Source: Loxodes magnus (Eukaryota; Ciliophora; Karyorelictea; Loxodida; Loxodidae). Taken from it: a stretch of DNA of 64,000 nucleotides. The notes beneath the pieces are model-generated. The model was not told the DNA's origin. It did not search any database and worked only from the letters and a program-made list of their open reading frames with translations. Below, piece by piece: positions 23,001 to 35,940 of this stretch. The position numbers and the translations under genes were made by a program. Each line of letters starts with the position of its first letter. Position 1 is the first letter of the stretch. The stretch spans positions 558,001 through 622,000 of the forward strand of contig CAMPDV010000140.1 in NCBI GenBank assembly GCA_946699065.1, given 5' to 3'.

Positions 23001-24230
23001 TTTCCCTCATTATCTCTTCAATTCAAAAGTAATCTATTTTATTTTCATTGTTTTAGTGAACAAAAGTACCTATTTCAATTGAGTCTAGGCATATTAAAAA
23101 ATCTGTTCCATGAATTGTAGCATTCTCTTTTCAACTGAGTTTGTTTTCTTTGGTAATCATTTCTCTATGTGCGCGTTACAATCTCCTATGAGCATTACAT
23201 TAGTCCTTTTTCTATTGCTTATAGTTTAATTCATTCACTAAGTTATAAAATGCCTCATATAGTTGTCATTTGCCACAGGTGCATATATTTATTCTGCCAA
23301 TTTTCTCATTATTTCAATGGTCATTACTCTTGTTCCTCCAAAAAGCGTCATTTGGTTGACTTCATTCTATATTTCTCTAATCTCCTTACATATGTCGTTT
23401 CTAATATAGAATGCTACTCCTTTCTCTTTGTTTGTCCCTACATTTATTAAGTTTTTATATCCTGCTATATTGCACTTATCTCTTTTAATTTTCAATCTAA
23501 ATCTCTTATATTGTCATTATGTGAATAATTTTTTTAGTTATGAATTAGACTAGTGCCTCTTTTGCACTTCTAACTCCCCTAACATTTTTTGTCCCTATTT
23601 TTATGACTTATTCTTATTCTTCTTTTTCATCCATCTCCTCTGCTTCCTCATCATCATTTTCTTTTTTATTCGTCTTCATTCTCCACCTTACCTTCATCTT
23701 ATCTATCATTCTCTGCTTCCATATTCTTTTCATTATTAGTTCTTTCTCCTTTTTAATATTTTTCCACTTATTATCTATCTTTTCCTTCTTCTTATCTATT
23801 CTATTCTTCTTTTTTGCCTTTTCTTATTAATTATTGCTGAGTAATTGCTTATTTTTGTTTTTTTTGTTTCTTAGCATTGCAAATTATAATTAAAGTTTGT
23901 TTCAGTTTGCTTCTTACTTCTCACTTTTATCTTGCATTTTATTCTTTTTCTTCTTGAGCTTGTTCTATTTCTTTTAGTTATTTTTCTTAATTTACGTTTT
24001 TCCTTACATACTACATTATGCTATTTTGTTTGTTTCTTATTTCTTTTGTTAGGGTTTAGTATTTTTACCATCACTTATCCTATCCTTTTCTCTGATATGT
24101 TTTATATTATATCTTATTATATAATTGATTGTTTTCTATTTTATTTAGTTCTTTGAACATTTCTCTATCCCTCTGCCTTACATATGTCCAATTCCATTTT
24201 GATGAAAAATAATTCTTATTTATTAATTTA
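20045..24230 (-). pseudogene. LINE B ORF2: AP-endonuclease and reverse transcriptase, inactivated
   Basis: Endonuclease landmarks on the minus strand: GTKNVRGVRSAKEA, TIQEIQIEN, KGVAFYIRNDICKEI, QIYAPVAND, VMLIGDCNAHIEK and, after a one-base frame change, NKIDYFWIEE (23,590-23,010). In the reverse transcriptase, motif A keeps the catalytic Asp (FVDIKKAY) but loses the second one to Gly, and the YADD box at about 21,570 reads YANN. The C-terminal finger has lost Cys residues (KCTFYNN). At the position where LINE A has TGA, LINE B has TGG (complement at 21542-21544). It is clearly dead but informative about the family. Confidence 0.75.
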
Positions 24231-24282
24231 GCATAAAAAACTATTTATTATTTAATTGTTTAGTTGTTTTAATTATTTTTCA

Positions 24283-25433
24283 TTTCTCCTCGTTTTATTT
24301 CCTTCTCTATTTCCCTTACCTCCTCTATAATAATTATTCTCCTTCTTCAATTATCTTTTTATTTGCTTGATTTTCTTTTAATTTTGGTTTGTTTATTGCT
24401 AATTTAATTTCTCCTTCAAGCATTTCTAATTCTCTTGTATGTAGCTTTAACCTTTTTACTGCTTCCACCCTTCTACATTGTTGATCTGTGTGCCCTTTCA
24501 ATTTGCATAGATAGCAGGTAAAATTTACTGGGTACTGTATTCTCATTTTGTTTCCGTTCAAGTCTATTACTTCTGATATTCTTTTTGATTCGTCTATATC
24601 CTTTAAATCTAATTACACTACACTGCTACCTGTTATCATTGTAGTGTTTGGGTAAGTATGCTATACCTTTCCTCTAGATTTTTATATTGTCTTATTATTT
24701 CCATTACTTCCTTTATGCTTGAATATTCGTTTATTATGAAGTAAACTGTGAAGTTATGAATGCTAAAGTATTCTATCTAATTTATTGCTTAGATAAGAAT
24801 TCTAACACCTTTGAATGTTCATTCCCTGAATTAAGTGAATTGCTAGTGTCTTTCTTCATTGTTGAATATTAAATATACTATTCCGTTTTATTTGACGATA
24901 AAATTGGCCACTACTTGTCCGTACTCACTCCATATTTGAATCCTAAACACTTGTATCACTTCTTAGCCTATGGCCTTTTTCTCTACTATATCAGTATTTT
25001 CCAGATAGTGGCTAAAATAAATTGCGACCACTATATCTGATAGATCATCATAGGAATTTTAGTAGATTCTTACCATTTAGTATTCAGGAACGTTGTCTGA
25101 AATAAGTTGCTCATTATTTTATTAAATTATTGCTTAGGTTATTACTTTTTTTACCACTTCCTTCCTTTCTTATTTTATGCTCCTCCCTTAGTGAAGTCTG
25201 TCTAATCATAGATATATTGATATTCTTTTTCCGTTGAATGTATTATTATATCATGTTTCTTCAATCAGTGAAATTGGTTCGGTGTAGTCTGAGTACTTGG
25301 GTTAAGAATCTGGTTTCCATTCGTAATAAAAAGGTTGGACTAATTAACGCGAAGACATGGTAAAAGAAAATGCTTCGGGTTTTCTCTCCAACATTGAGGA
25401 GATGGTGTAAAAACCCTTCTTGAAGCTAACCAT
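24283..25433 (-). pseudogene. LINE B ORF1 with CCHC zinc knuckle, frameshifted
   Basis: The ATG at 25433 gives MVSFKKGFYTISS, the N-terminal signature of the ORF1 family in this window. The C-terminal part reads TGSSVVQLDLKDIDESKR... and a perfect knuckle CYLCKLKGHTDQQC near 24,520-24,480, then a charged tail. Between them the frame changes at least once (around 24,680). The stop is taken as a TGA near 24,283 but is uncertain. Confidence 0.6.
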
Positions 25434-25547
25434 TTTATAATATATTTAATATAGTTGGTTTAGATGAAATATTTCATTAAATTTTAAACTATTTAATACA
25501 TTTTCTAGTGCATCTTTAAATATTTGCATTAATTATTTTATGGTTTA

Positions 25548-26390
25548 AAATTTTATGATATAAAAAAGCATGTTAGGATTAAAAGAGGGATTTTTCTCGG
25601 TTCAAAAAAGGCAGGAGTTAATAACATCCTATAAAGGCTAGGACCAGAAAAAAAACACTGAAAAGTTAACCATCAGGATGAGTCTCCCACCTCTGAAGAA
25701 AAATCTAGGAGATATGTTGAAAATATAATGAGCTAGGATGTTTTGAATCTCACCACATAGGAGTAAATAAGCTATGATTAACTGATTAAAGATGTGCTGG
25801 ACCTCCAGGAAGAGGTTAAAAAGTTGGGGAAAGGTAATAAGAAATTAATGGGAAAACCTGATCTTATAGAGGAAATAGAACCGAGACATATGATCTAAGA
25901 AAGAGACCTTAATGCATTTTGAAAAATTTCATAAGACCAGAACAATTAATCATAACACTAGTAATAGAAGCAGAAAGAACTGTTCAACAAAATAGAAAAA
26001 ATAGAAGAAATTCAGCAAAAATTGCAGCGTTAAATGGACCATCAAAATCAGGAAATGACCCAATGATAATCGAAGGAGAAAAAACTCTAGATTTAGACCT
26101 AAACAAGTAGCAAAAAGATGCTATTATTGTAATCTCGTACACACAACTAAAACTAAAATAAAAGAGAAAGATTATTTAGCAATAAATTTGGAAAAATATA
26201 CAAGATCAAAGATACCAATCTTTATCTAGGCGAATGGATATCTCAGTGACAGTATGCATAGAAGGAGAAAAGTTGTAGAAACATTTAAACTTTTATATTT
26301 AGCCTTTAGAGCAATCTAGAGGCTGCGGGAAAGAGGATGAAAATACCTCCAAGAACGCCAAGTATTTAATTTTGTATTTGTATAAAATGC
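25548..26390 (+). mobile_element. Third ORF1-only retroelement, decayed
   Basis: Plus-strand element with the ORF1 N-terminal signature at 25,570 and a 3' end resembling that of the 7,175 element (…GGATGAAAATACCTCC…, …AAGTATTTAATTT…). A 9-bp string tatggttta flanks it at 25539-25547 and 26391-26399, a possible but short target duplication. It lies head-to-head with LINE B, 110 bp apart. Confidence 0.55.
25570..26340 (+). pseudogene. ORF1 relic with coiled coil and broken zinc knuckle
   Basis: The ATG at 25570 gives MLGLKEGFFSVQKRQ. In a second frame come KSRRYVENIMSQDV and LIKDVLDLQEEVKKLGKGNK, equivalent to the coiled coil of the intact ORF1 at 7,183. In a third come NDPMIIEGEKTLDLD and CYYCNLVHTTKTK, where the last Cys of the knuckle is Lys. 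At least two frameshifts and a lost zinc ligand mark it as dead. Confidence 0.6.
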
Positions 26391-26399
26391 TATGGTTTA

Positions 26400-26659
26400 C
26401 TCTATTTAAAAATAAAAATTATTTTTACCATTATTTAAAAAATGAAAATAACTATAGAAATAGCTTTAAGAAAAAATAATTTTTAAGAAATTTAAATTAT
26501 AAAACTAAATTATACCTTATTAGAAGAATTTAAAACTACGAAAATTTTGATTAAAGATGAAAATAAAAAAGAAGAAGAGATAAAGAATGAAAGAAATTTT
26601 AAACTTATTAAATTTATTTATTAACCAAATATATATTAAATTAAAATAGTTAATTTTAT
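26400..26659. other. AT-rich spacer
   Basis: Between the ORF1 relic and the 3' end of the kinase-MORN gene; no signal recognised. Confidence 0.35.
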
Positions 26660-29600
26660 TATTTTTTCGTAGCGAACATATTATCCACCTAAATTACTTA
26701 ATGAGCATCCCCTTCTATTAAAAACTCATTTTTTTACCCCTTGTCATTGTCCTTTTTCCTAATGAATATTCTTCATAAATATCTTCATTAATGGAAATCT
26801 CACTTCCTTTTTCTTATCTTTTATTTTCAAATCATTATCCTTCGTAAAATCCTCCGCTTTAAAATGTATATTTTCCTTGTCCATGTTTTAAATCTTATAA
26901 CCAATCACCTTCATAAATATCTCCATTTATGAAAATCTCCCTTCCCTTTCCTTCCTTTTTCCTTCAAGTCATTGTCCTTCATAAATTTCTCCATTTTTAT
27001 ATTTATATTTTCCCTATCCATGCCTTAATTCTTTTAATTAATCACCCTAATAGCTTTCTCCATTTGAATAATATTCAACTACTTTTTAAAAACAATTTTC
27101 TTTTTCAAATATTCCTGATATTTTGTTATCCTTCAAATTTAATAAAACACCACTTAAGAGATTGTAATTTTATTCTTTTCATTCAATTTAATTTTCTTCA
27201 TTTTATTACTATTGAGATGTTAATTATTTTTGAGTAAAGTTTCTATCGACTATTTTATTTAATATTAATTAATCACTCTATATTTGAAAACTTTAATTCA
27301 TTTACATTTTTATAAAATAACATTTTAAATACTGTAATTATTAAATTTTTTACTTAGTTTATTTTTATAATCTTGCTTCATATTTCTAAAAAATTAATTT
27401 TCTTATTTTAAGGTTTTAAAGATAATATTTTATTAGCATTTTACATTAAGTTCTTGTTAAAAATTTTAGAAAAGTTCTATTATTTTGATCAAAAGGATTT
27501 TATTTAATCTTCTGATATTTATTTTTATCTTTTTTATTTATTTGGTAATATAAAACTACCATAAGTCAATTTCTATATTTTAACTTTCAACTATTTGGAT
27601 TGTTTTTGCTAATGTTTAAAACATTCATTTAAATAAAATGCTTTATATGTTGTAACTATTTTTTTAAAGATCTTAATTACTTAGATCATTTTCTTCGTTT
27701 CATATATTTTTAAGTTTATTATACTTAAAAGATCATTTTATAATTTTTTTATCTCACTTTCTCATATTTTTAATTTCAATTAAATCAGATAATATCTTTT
27801 TATTTTAAGGTTTATCAAAACTATATTTTCCTACATATACTTTTTTATCTCTCAAACCTATTAAAATACCTTTTCCATGTTTTTAACCATTAATAAAGAA
27901 TCCTTAATAATAGGTTTATTCTTTCTAATTGAAGATTCTTCCATAACCATGTGGTTTTTATTATGAATCTAATTCTCCTTCGAATATTTCTTATTCATTA
28001 ATATTTATAATGTAAAGTTTGCTATTTTCTATAAGTATTTTTGTATTCATTATTTCAGTAAATTTTTCTATTAGTTCCATAATCATTTTATCATTCATAA
28101 TTAGTTGAGGAAATTATATGCCTTTAACTACAATATTTAGGCTCTAATTTTGATTAAATATTAGTTAGGAGTATATTTTTTTATCATAGTCATAATAAAC
28201 TCTTTCTATAATTTTGCTTTTTAAGTCTATTAAAAGTCCATTTCCATTTTTAAATCCATTTCTAAACTCTCCTTCATAATACATTTCTTCCGATAAAAAT
28301 CTTCCTATGCCTTCAGGAAATAAATGTTCATTTACTTATCCAGAGTAAACTTTTTATTGATAGACAACTTAACTAGAAATAAAGTATTTAGTATATTGCT
28401 AAGTTTAAAGCTTTTATTACTATAAATAAATCAAATAAAAGGATTAAGAATATTAGGATTCTATTTTATCAAGTTCAAGATAAGGGATTTTCTCTATTTT
28501 TTATAAAGTTTTCAAAGCATTTTTTAAATTATGAGATAACTATATTGTTGATGTTAATTTTGATGGCTTTAAAGTGCTGTATTTATATTTTGCTAATTCA
28601 GGTGCCTAAGTTACGTCATAATTATCAATAGAATTATTTTTACTAGTAGTTAATTCAAAATTTCAAATTTCTTAGCTAGATTAATCAGATATACTTTCTT
28701 ATGTAATATTTTATTTAGTAGTAAAATTATTGCTTTTTTATACTCCTGGCTTTTAATATAAATCATATTTTAAATAATCGAAGGTTTCATTCCTTAAAAC
28801 TTATTATAATTATTTAAAATCATATCTCTATTTTTCATCAAACTGAAGCATTAGGAATAGGATTAATTACAAGCGTTCTCTATTTTATTTGGGATATCTC
28901 TCATATATTAAATTGCCTATTAAATCATTCAATTCTTAATTATCTCTTTTTGTTTTGTTCAGCTCTAGATCATTTTGCTTTTTTAGAGTTATCACTTCAA
29001 GTAAAGTAATTCCTAATGAGAATGCATCTGACTTATATAAATCTCTATCTTTATAATATATTTATGGAGATTAATAGCCTTCAGTATGTATAGGTGGCTT
29101 AAAATCTTAGATTTAGTTTTAAGGATCTGAGTAATCAAAGTCTCCTATTTTTAATTTTTCTTCATTATCTACTACAAAAATGTTATCAGGTTTGATGTCT
29201 TAATGGGAAATTTCTAAATCTTGAAGAAAAGCAAATGCGTCTATAAGAAATACGGCTTTTTTAAGAATTCAATCAAACTCAAAAATTTATCCGTTTCTTT
29301 CTTTGATGAGTGTATCCAAAGATCCTCGGTCACAATATTGCATTTCTATCCAATATTAATTTCTTAAAGATATATCATAGTTGTAAATTTGAACACAGTA
29401 TTATTTATATTCATCATTAGTATTTCATAACTTTTTTATAATTTATTCAATTCTTTAATGGTTTCTAACTAATTTAATAAATTTAATAACTCTAACTTCC
29501 TTTTACCAGTTTAATACTTTTAAAATACAAACTTAAATTGTTTCATATACTTTTTCTTATAAAATATAACCTGAAAATTTATGTTATAATGTTCACAAAG

Positions 29601-32583
29601 TATCTTGTTAACTATATTAATTAAAATAAACTTCTGTAATATTATTTTATTGGAATTAGGAAACATTATATTCATATTAACGAAACTATACTATAATTTA
29701 CGCTCAATTGTGATTATTTTCCTTTAAAATATCAAAAATTATTTAAGGATTATTTTATCCCAAAAAATAAGGAGATATAATGCTTTAACTTTACTAATCT
29801 AAATAAATCCAGTTTATCATTTTTTGATTGTCTATAAAAAGTAGATATCTTATGTTATCATAGGTTTCTCTTAATTTTTGCTAAACTATAGAGTAAAATT
29901 CTTCCATTTAGTTGTTTTTCAGTAAGTTTATATATTATTAGTTTTTATTTTATTTACTTTAAAGGCAATTTATGATGCTTATCATTTTAGCTAGTTCTTC
30001 AATTTCTTAAAAGGAAATTAGATAAACTAGATGTATTAGATCAAATATATTAAGATTTTGTATAAACTTTTCTTTCTAATTTTACTATCCTAAATAACCT
30101 TTGCAGCGCTCTATAATATCTTAATTAGGTATTTTTATAAAACATTATCAATTATTATTGTATTCAGATCTTTAAAAAATTAAAAAATTAGAATGCTCTT
30201 AAGATTTAAAGATTTGAGATATCGTAAAATAGATGAATAAGTTTTCTTTTTTCTGTTCTTCATTCATATTCATTCTTATTAAATCTAATTTAGAGAGCTA
30301 CTCAACTTTATTTTTTTAAATATATTAACTTGCAAACTAATATATTTTATGTGACTTAGCCATTTACTCTTTATCATATTTCTATGAGATTCTTTCAAAG
30401 ACTTAAGTAATTCATTAGTATAAAATTAAATCTTCTTATATAAATCTAAATTTTTGCTTTTATTATTTATCTTCAGATTATATTTCACTAATTTTATCTT
30501 ATATCTTTTTATACGTTAGTTAAAATCAGTTATCTTATATTTCATTTTATTAGGTTAAAAAGGATGATTCCACTATCTATTTTATATCTTATTTTAAATA
30601 TTCTAAATCAATTTACATTTGCTTGATCTCACTATTTTGATGTAAGATTCAGTCTTCTTTATTTTCGTCTTTATCATCCTATTTCCTTTCGATATAGCTG
30701 CATATTTTTAAGCTTTCTTTTTATAAGCTTTCATTTTTTAATTCTTGAAATAAATATTTTTTTCTTTCAATCAATCTTGATTCTCAAAATTCTAAATACT
30801 CTATTTCTTTCTCTTAACTTCAATCACATATGATTTTATATTTTAATTCCTTTTTTCCATCATATAAGCTTACTTAACTAGTATCACTTTTTATTTCTAT
30901 TTTTTCTATGTTTCTAATATCTTAATTATTCTCTATCTCTTCTAACCTATTTATTAGAGTAAATTTTTATGATTTTTTATTTTCCTCTATGTAGAACTAA
31001 GTCATATAGAACCCTCAGAATTACATTCTGAATTTTATTTTTTGCGTATCAAATATATAGAAGCACCTTAACATATCCTCCTCTTATCCCACTATTTAAT
31101 CATTCAAATATGACTTCAATTAGTTTATTTATCTTTCTTCTACCATATTAATAATTCGCTATTTATCTGATATATGTTTTTTATTAACTTCAGGAAGTAA
31201 ATTTAAAGCTTACTCAAGATTTAGTTTTAATTAATCTTTTAAAATAAAAGCATACAAAATTTAAAGGAGAGAGAAGTTACACTATAGCTTTTAAATTAGT
31301 TTAATAGTTAGATTTTATAATTTTATTGCTTTATCTAGTTTATTTGATAAACACTTGAAATCAACTTTTATATATTCAGCTTAAACTTTATTTTAACTTT
31401 ATTCAATAAAAATTATCATACTTTAAGTATCACTTTATTCTTTAATTTCAAGCAAATATTGACTATCAATAATATTCTGATCTATACCTTATAACTATTC
31501 GTACATTTAATATTATTAGTCATAACAATGATAAATCTTTTAAAGAATTTAGCAAGTTGAATATTGTCCTTCTGCTTTTAATTATTTAGATTCATTTTGT
31601 TTTTTATTTTCTAAATAAAAAGCCTTTCCTTTCTTACCCATTCAATTTATTTTTATTATTATCGGGTTTCCATCTCAAATACTCACATTTTCCATATTTC
31701 AAAGCTTAAAATTATAATCTTTTATATATTTATTATTTCTTAAATTTAATAGCTTCCGTTCTTATTTATCATAGCTATAAAGATCTATTTAATTTTGAGT
31801 GAGTGAAATTCAATAAAGAAGATGCTAATTTCCAAAGATGAAAATATTTTTTCTATTTTCTTTTCTTTAAATTCATTTATTTATTTATTCTTTAATTCCT
31901 TTTAATTAATTTATTTGATCAGTTTAGATAGAATTAATTACATCTTCTGCTATAATTGGATCTTCATATGAAAATTATCATTATTCTAGACTTTTAGAAA
32001 CTTCTATTTATAGCTGCTCTTCAAGCAAAAAAGCGTATAATACTTTAATGAATCCATTATTTTCCAAATAATTTATCAATTTATATTAAAATTCTAAGTC
32101 TGACTTTAAAATTTTTTCTCACTTTTCTCACTTTTCTATTAGTTTCTATTCTTATAACATCAAATACTTATTTTCAGAACAATTAATTTAGTTATCTGCT
32201 TTAGCTTAATAAAATACGTTAAACTTTTCTTTTAAAATAATTGATTAAATTTTAGAAGCAGCTTGTAGCTTATCTTTTTACTTTTTTATTTCTTCATTTT
32301 AGCCTTTTGAATAAGGATCTTTTTTCTAATATATCTCCTTCAGACTTTTTCCCTGTTATATTTATTCTTAATCTATTTCTTTCTATAGATATCTTTATAA
32401 AAAGATTATCAGAATAGATTCTTTAACGGATTCAGATCTTAAATAATTATTTTAGACAAGAAAGTTATAAACTCATAAGGCCTTTGATCGATAATGAGTA
32501 GCGCTTTAATTTCGATTGAATAATTCCAAGGAAATATTTTTAGGATTGGATGACGTCGAAATTAGATAATCTGCTTACGACAT
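26660..32583 (-). CDS. Very large protein kinase with C-terminal MORN repeats
   Basis: The ATG at 32583 (MSQADYLISTSSNP) opens a frame that I could follow without a break for about 1,600 codons, reading TAA/TAG as Gln and many TGA as Trp. Residues 1 to about 1,000 are Lys/Glu/Gln-rich, partly coiled coil, with no domain I recognise. A protein-kinase domain follows: hinge EMQYCDRGSLDTLI (from about residue 1,080), catalytic loop HQDIKPDNIFV (His at residue 1127), metal site GDFDYS in place of DFG, GYQSPQ in place of the APE region, and DAFSLGITLLEV (helix F). The loop Asp, Lys and Asn are present, so it may be active despite HQD and DFD. MORN repeats start near residue 1,437 (YYEGEFRNGFKNGNG), recur near 27,900 (FINGQKHGKG) and again at 27,050-26,700 (ELRHGQGKYKYKNGEIYEGQ plus W). 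The last block is in another frame, so an intron or frameshift lies between about 27,700 and 27,200. MORN repeats usually bind membranes or scaffold proteins. The stop is uncertain. Confidence 0.7.
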
Positions 32584-32589
32584 TTTATT

Positions 32590-35500
32590 TATTTTCTTAA
32601 ATTACCGTTAGATTCATAAGTGAAAATCTAACTGATTTAATTAAAAATTTATAATTAAATCAATTAAAAACCTTAAATAGAAGCTTACTTATCAACCTAT
32701 TTTTGTTCTTTATTATACTTTTATATCTAAGCTATTTATAGCTAATAGCCAATATTAGTTTTAGGCAACTGAAATAATTTAAATTAAATTTACAAGGGAA
32801 ATAATCTTATAATATTAGACTAAGTTAGAAATAGAAAAAGCATCAAATATAAACAGTTGTATGGTAACTAAAAAATTAAGACAATACAAGTTAAATCTTC
32901 AAGGAAATAATAGTAAATAAAGATTGCCTGTATGTCTAGACTTTATTTACTCTTTTAAATAAATATTCATTAATTGCTAACTAAATGTTTTATAGTTAGC
33001 TTATGATTTAATAGCTAGTAGTCAATCACAATTGAAAAACATTTACTATAAATAGCTTATAAATAAAACAAATAGTTATTAGCTCTTTAAATTATTTCTT
33101 TAAAAATAAGTTCATTAATAAATTAGATTAATGTAGAAGGATAAATAGGATATTTATGAAAAGCTTTGAGCAAATTTAATTTTAGCACTTAAATATTAAA
33201 GTTTAGGAACGAAAATGATGAAGATTATAATTAGTCGATATAATTAAAAATAATTACTTGCTTAGATTGATAATTATTTGAGCCAAATACTTAGAAAGAA
33301 GCTAAAAAGATACTTACGTTAAATAAATTTTTGCTTTGCACCCTTTATAAATTCCCTAAGTATTCAACGATTATAAAACCTTATTTATCATATATTAATT
33401 TCATCTAAATGTTTAGCTTTAAATTTAATATTTGGATTCTCAGATAAGCTATTAAGATTTTATTACCCAGTTTACTAAAATTAAGAAAATTTTGCTTTAA
33501 AAGATAAATAGATAATTTAAAAAATAATAGCTTAGTAAAAAAGATAATTATAGCAAGTACTCTTTTTAAAGCTTTATTTAAATAAATTTAATTGAAAAAC
33601 CCTAGTGAAAGCTAAGAAAATAATTTACTATCTATAATAAATATTTGAATTTAAGTTTAAATTATGAATTCAATTAAAAAAAGTTGGTTTTATTATTGTC
33701 CTTGATTTTTAGTGTATTTTTGTTTTAGTTTATTTAAAGAAGAATTTCCTAATTGAATATAAGTTATTATATGGTTTAGTATATAGAAATATAATCTAAA
33801 CTTATAAAAACTCTAACTTTAAATCTAGGAATATTACAATTCAATATAGATTTTAAAATTAAGTCTGAAAAACTAAGCAAAATACTTTATATAACCTAAG
33901 TTTAATTTTTATTAGTGGTATTTTATTTTATTAAGATTATAATAATGATATAGATGAATTAAGATGTACTTATATGGTATATATCTAATCATAGGAAATG
34001 ATTTTTATATTTTTTCTTAAAGGACAGAGAATTAAGATAGCTAAGAGTTGAGAATAGATAATAAATATGTTTAAGTAATAGATATAATTTGCTATATGAT
34101 TTTATTAAATCTTTCCTTACAATTTAACATGCCACTATTAATATTTTTAATATATCTTCATGTTCTTTAATTATTTACATCCAAATTATTTTAGTTATTA
34201 ATTTTAAGAATTATCAAATTATCTTAATCAAAGGTAAGCTGTATTATATAGACATACTTTAATGAAAGCAAGTTTATTATTTAAATAAGATCTAGAAACT
34301 CATCGATTGGTATAAATTTTTATTATTGGTTTAATAATGTTTAAATGTAATTGCTTAAATGATACAAATTAAAAGATTAAGACTTTAAGTTTTGCATTCT
34401 ACTATTTTATATTTAAATATAATTCATTTTACAAAAGCTAGTTATAATACCTGCTATTCTTCTCTAATCTATTATATATTAAATGTCTATATTTATGCAT
34501 TTGGTATGAATATTTATTATAGAGTAGATCTAAAATAAAATTTATTAGTCTTAGTATGAATTAAAAGTTATGAATGGCTAAAAATATATCTAATTTAAAC
34601 TTAAGGTAAAGCATCTCCTCGTTTAGTTTTTATTTGAAAGATCAATTTTAGTTTTTTAATTTAAAATAGGGTAAAGATATTAATTATAGTTCTGTTGGGT
34701 TCTTAATTCAAAGTTTACTAAGCTTATTTATAGTCTGCTTAAAAGTAAACTTTAAGTCAAAACTTATTTAAATAATAATGTAAGGTTGATATTTATTTAT
34801 TTTCTTCTTGATATATGAATATATCTAGAATCATTAATATAACTTTGAAAAGTAAAACTGCAGAAAGAGAATTTTATTAATTAAAAATAATACACAACTT
34901 AGCTATTAAATACTCAAAAGGAAAAAAACTAAACAAATGCTTATCTTTTTCATATTTACTAGAACTTTAAATTTACCACTTAATTTATCTATAAATAAAT
35001 TAGCTCTTTCGTTTATATAAGATACGAGCTCTATTCTATAATCAATTTTCTTTTTAAATAGCTATTGATTATTAAATCTAAACCTCCTGCCTAATTCTAG
35101 AATAAAGAATACTTAATCTGAATACTTTCTATTTTATAGTTAGGTAGAAATATTTGTATCTTATACAATTAGCAATTTTGATAGTTTTCTTTCTTAAATA
35201 TTTAATTATCTTAAAATTATACTAAAAGACACTAAATAACTAAATAGTAGATATTATAAATTTAATTTCTCTATTATCTTTATGTAACCCATATAGTTAA
35301 CTACATTTAATGCCTTTAAATTTAAAACTTATTCAAATATTTCTTTTTATTCTTTTGTATAAAGTACATAAGCTAATTATAAATTTTAAATATAAGAAAC
35401 ACTGTTATTTACTTAAATAAGATAAACCTATAAAAAGGTTTAAATATAACTACTAAATATTTGCAGCAAAAAATTAAATAAGAAGAGTTTTTTAAATTAG

Positions 35501-35940
35501 TGGAATAATCGCATAGGATATTTAGTTAGCTTTAAAATTAAATTAAAGAAGATTGAAAATTTAGAAGTAATAGTACTAGGTTATTTTAGTACCTCATAGT
35601 GTTTTCAAAAAATTATACAAATGTAGATAATAAAACATATAATAAACTTAAAAAATCTTTGGCAAAGATAAGAAAAAAATTTCCATCTCAATGAAGAAAA
35701 AAAAGAAATCTAATTTAGATTAGTAAGAAAAATAAAGAATATATAAATTATTCATAAACCAATTTGATAAAAAACATTAAGCAAAATCAAATTTTATAGG
35801 GATGATTAAAAGTAAAATTTAAATAAAAACTATTTGATAAAGTAATAAAAATCATTTAAACAAAAAAGATAAAAAAATTAATAAAAAAAAACGATAAATA
35901 AAAAAGAACTTTTAAAATAATATTAAAAAAAAAAATTAAA
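32590..35940. other. Long AT-rich stretch without recognisable gene
   Basis: More than 3 kb of AT-rich DNA with scattered homopolymers. Because every codon can be sense in this code, open frames mean little here, and I saw no frame with clear protein motifs. The part next to 32,583 should contain the kinase-gene promoter. Confidence 0.35.

Larger units (their letters stand above)
19988..25440 (-). mobile_element. LINE B: near full-length, inactive non-LTR retrotransposon
   Basis: Minus-strand element of about 5.4 kb: ORF1 from 25,433, then ORF2 with an apurinic-type endonuclease, reverse transcriptase and C-terminal finger, ending in the stem-loop at 20013-20043 and an AATAAATAAA-type tail. 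From 20,000 to about 22,915 it parallels LINE A. It is riddled with frameshifts and missing residues. The 5' end is taken at the ORF1 ATG because the small ORF1-only elements also begin at theirs. No target duplication was found. Confidence 0.8.

Noticed and set aside
23603..24156. Plus-strand hydrophobic, Phe/Leu/Ser-rich ORFs that look like membrane proteins
   Set aside because: They are the antisense of Lys/Glu-rich ORF2 sequence of LINE B, where AAA/GAA codons read backwards give Phe and Leu/Ser.
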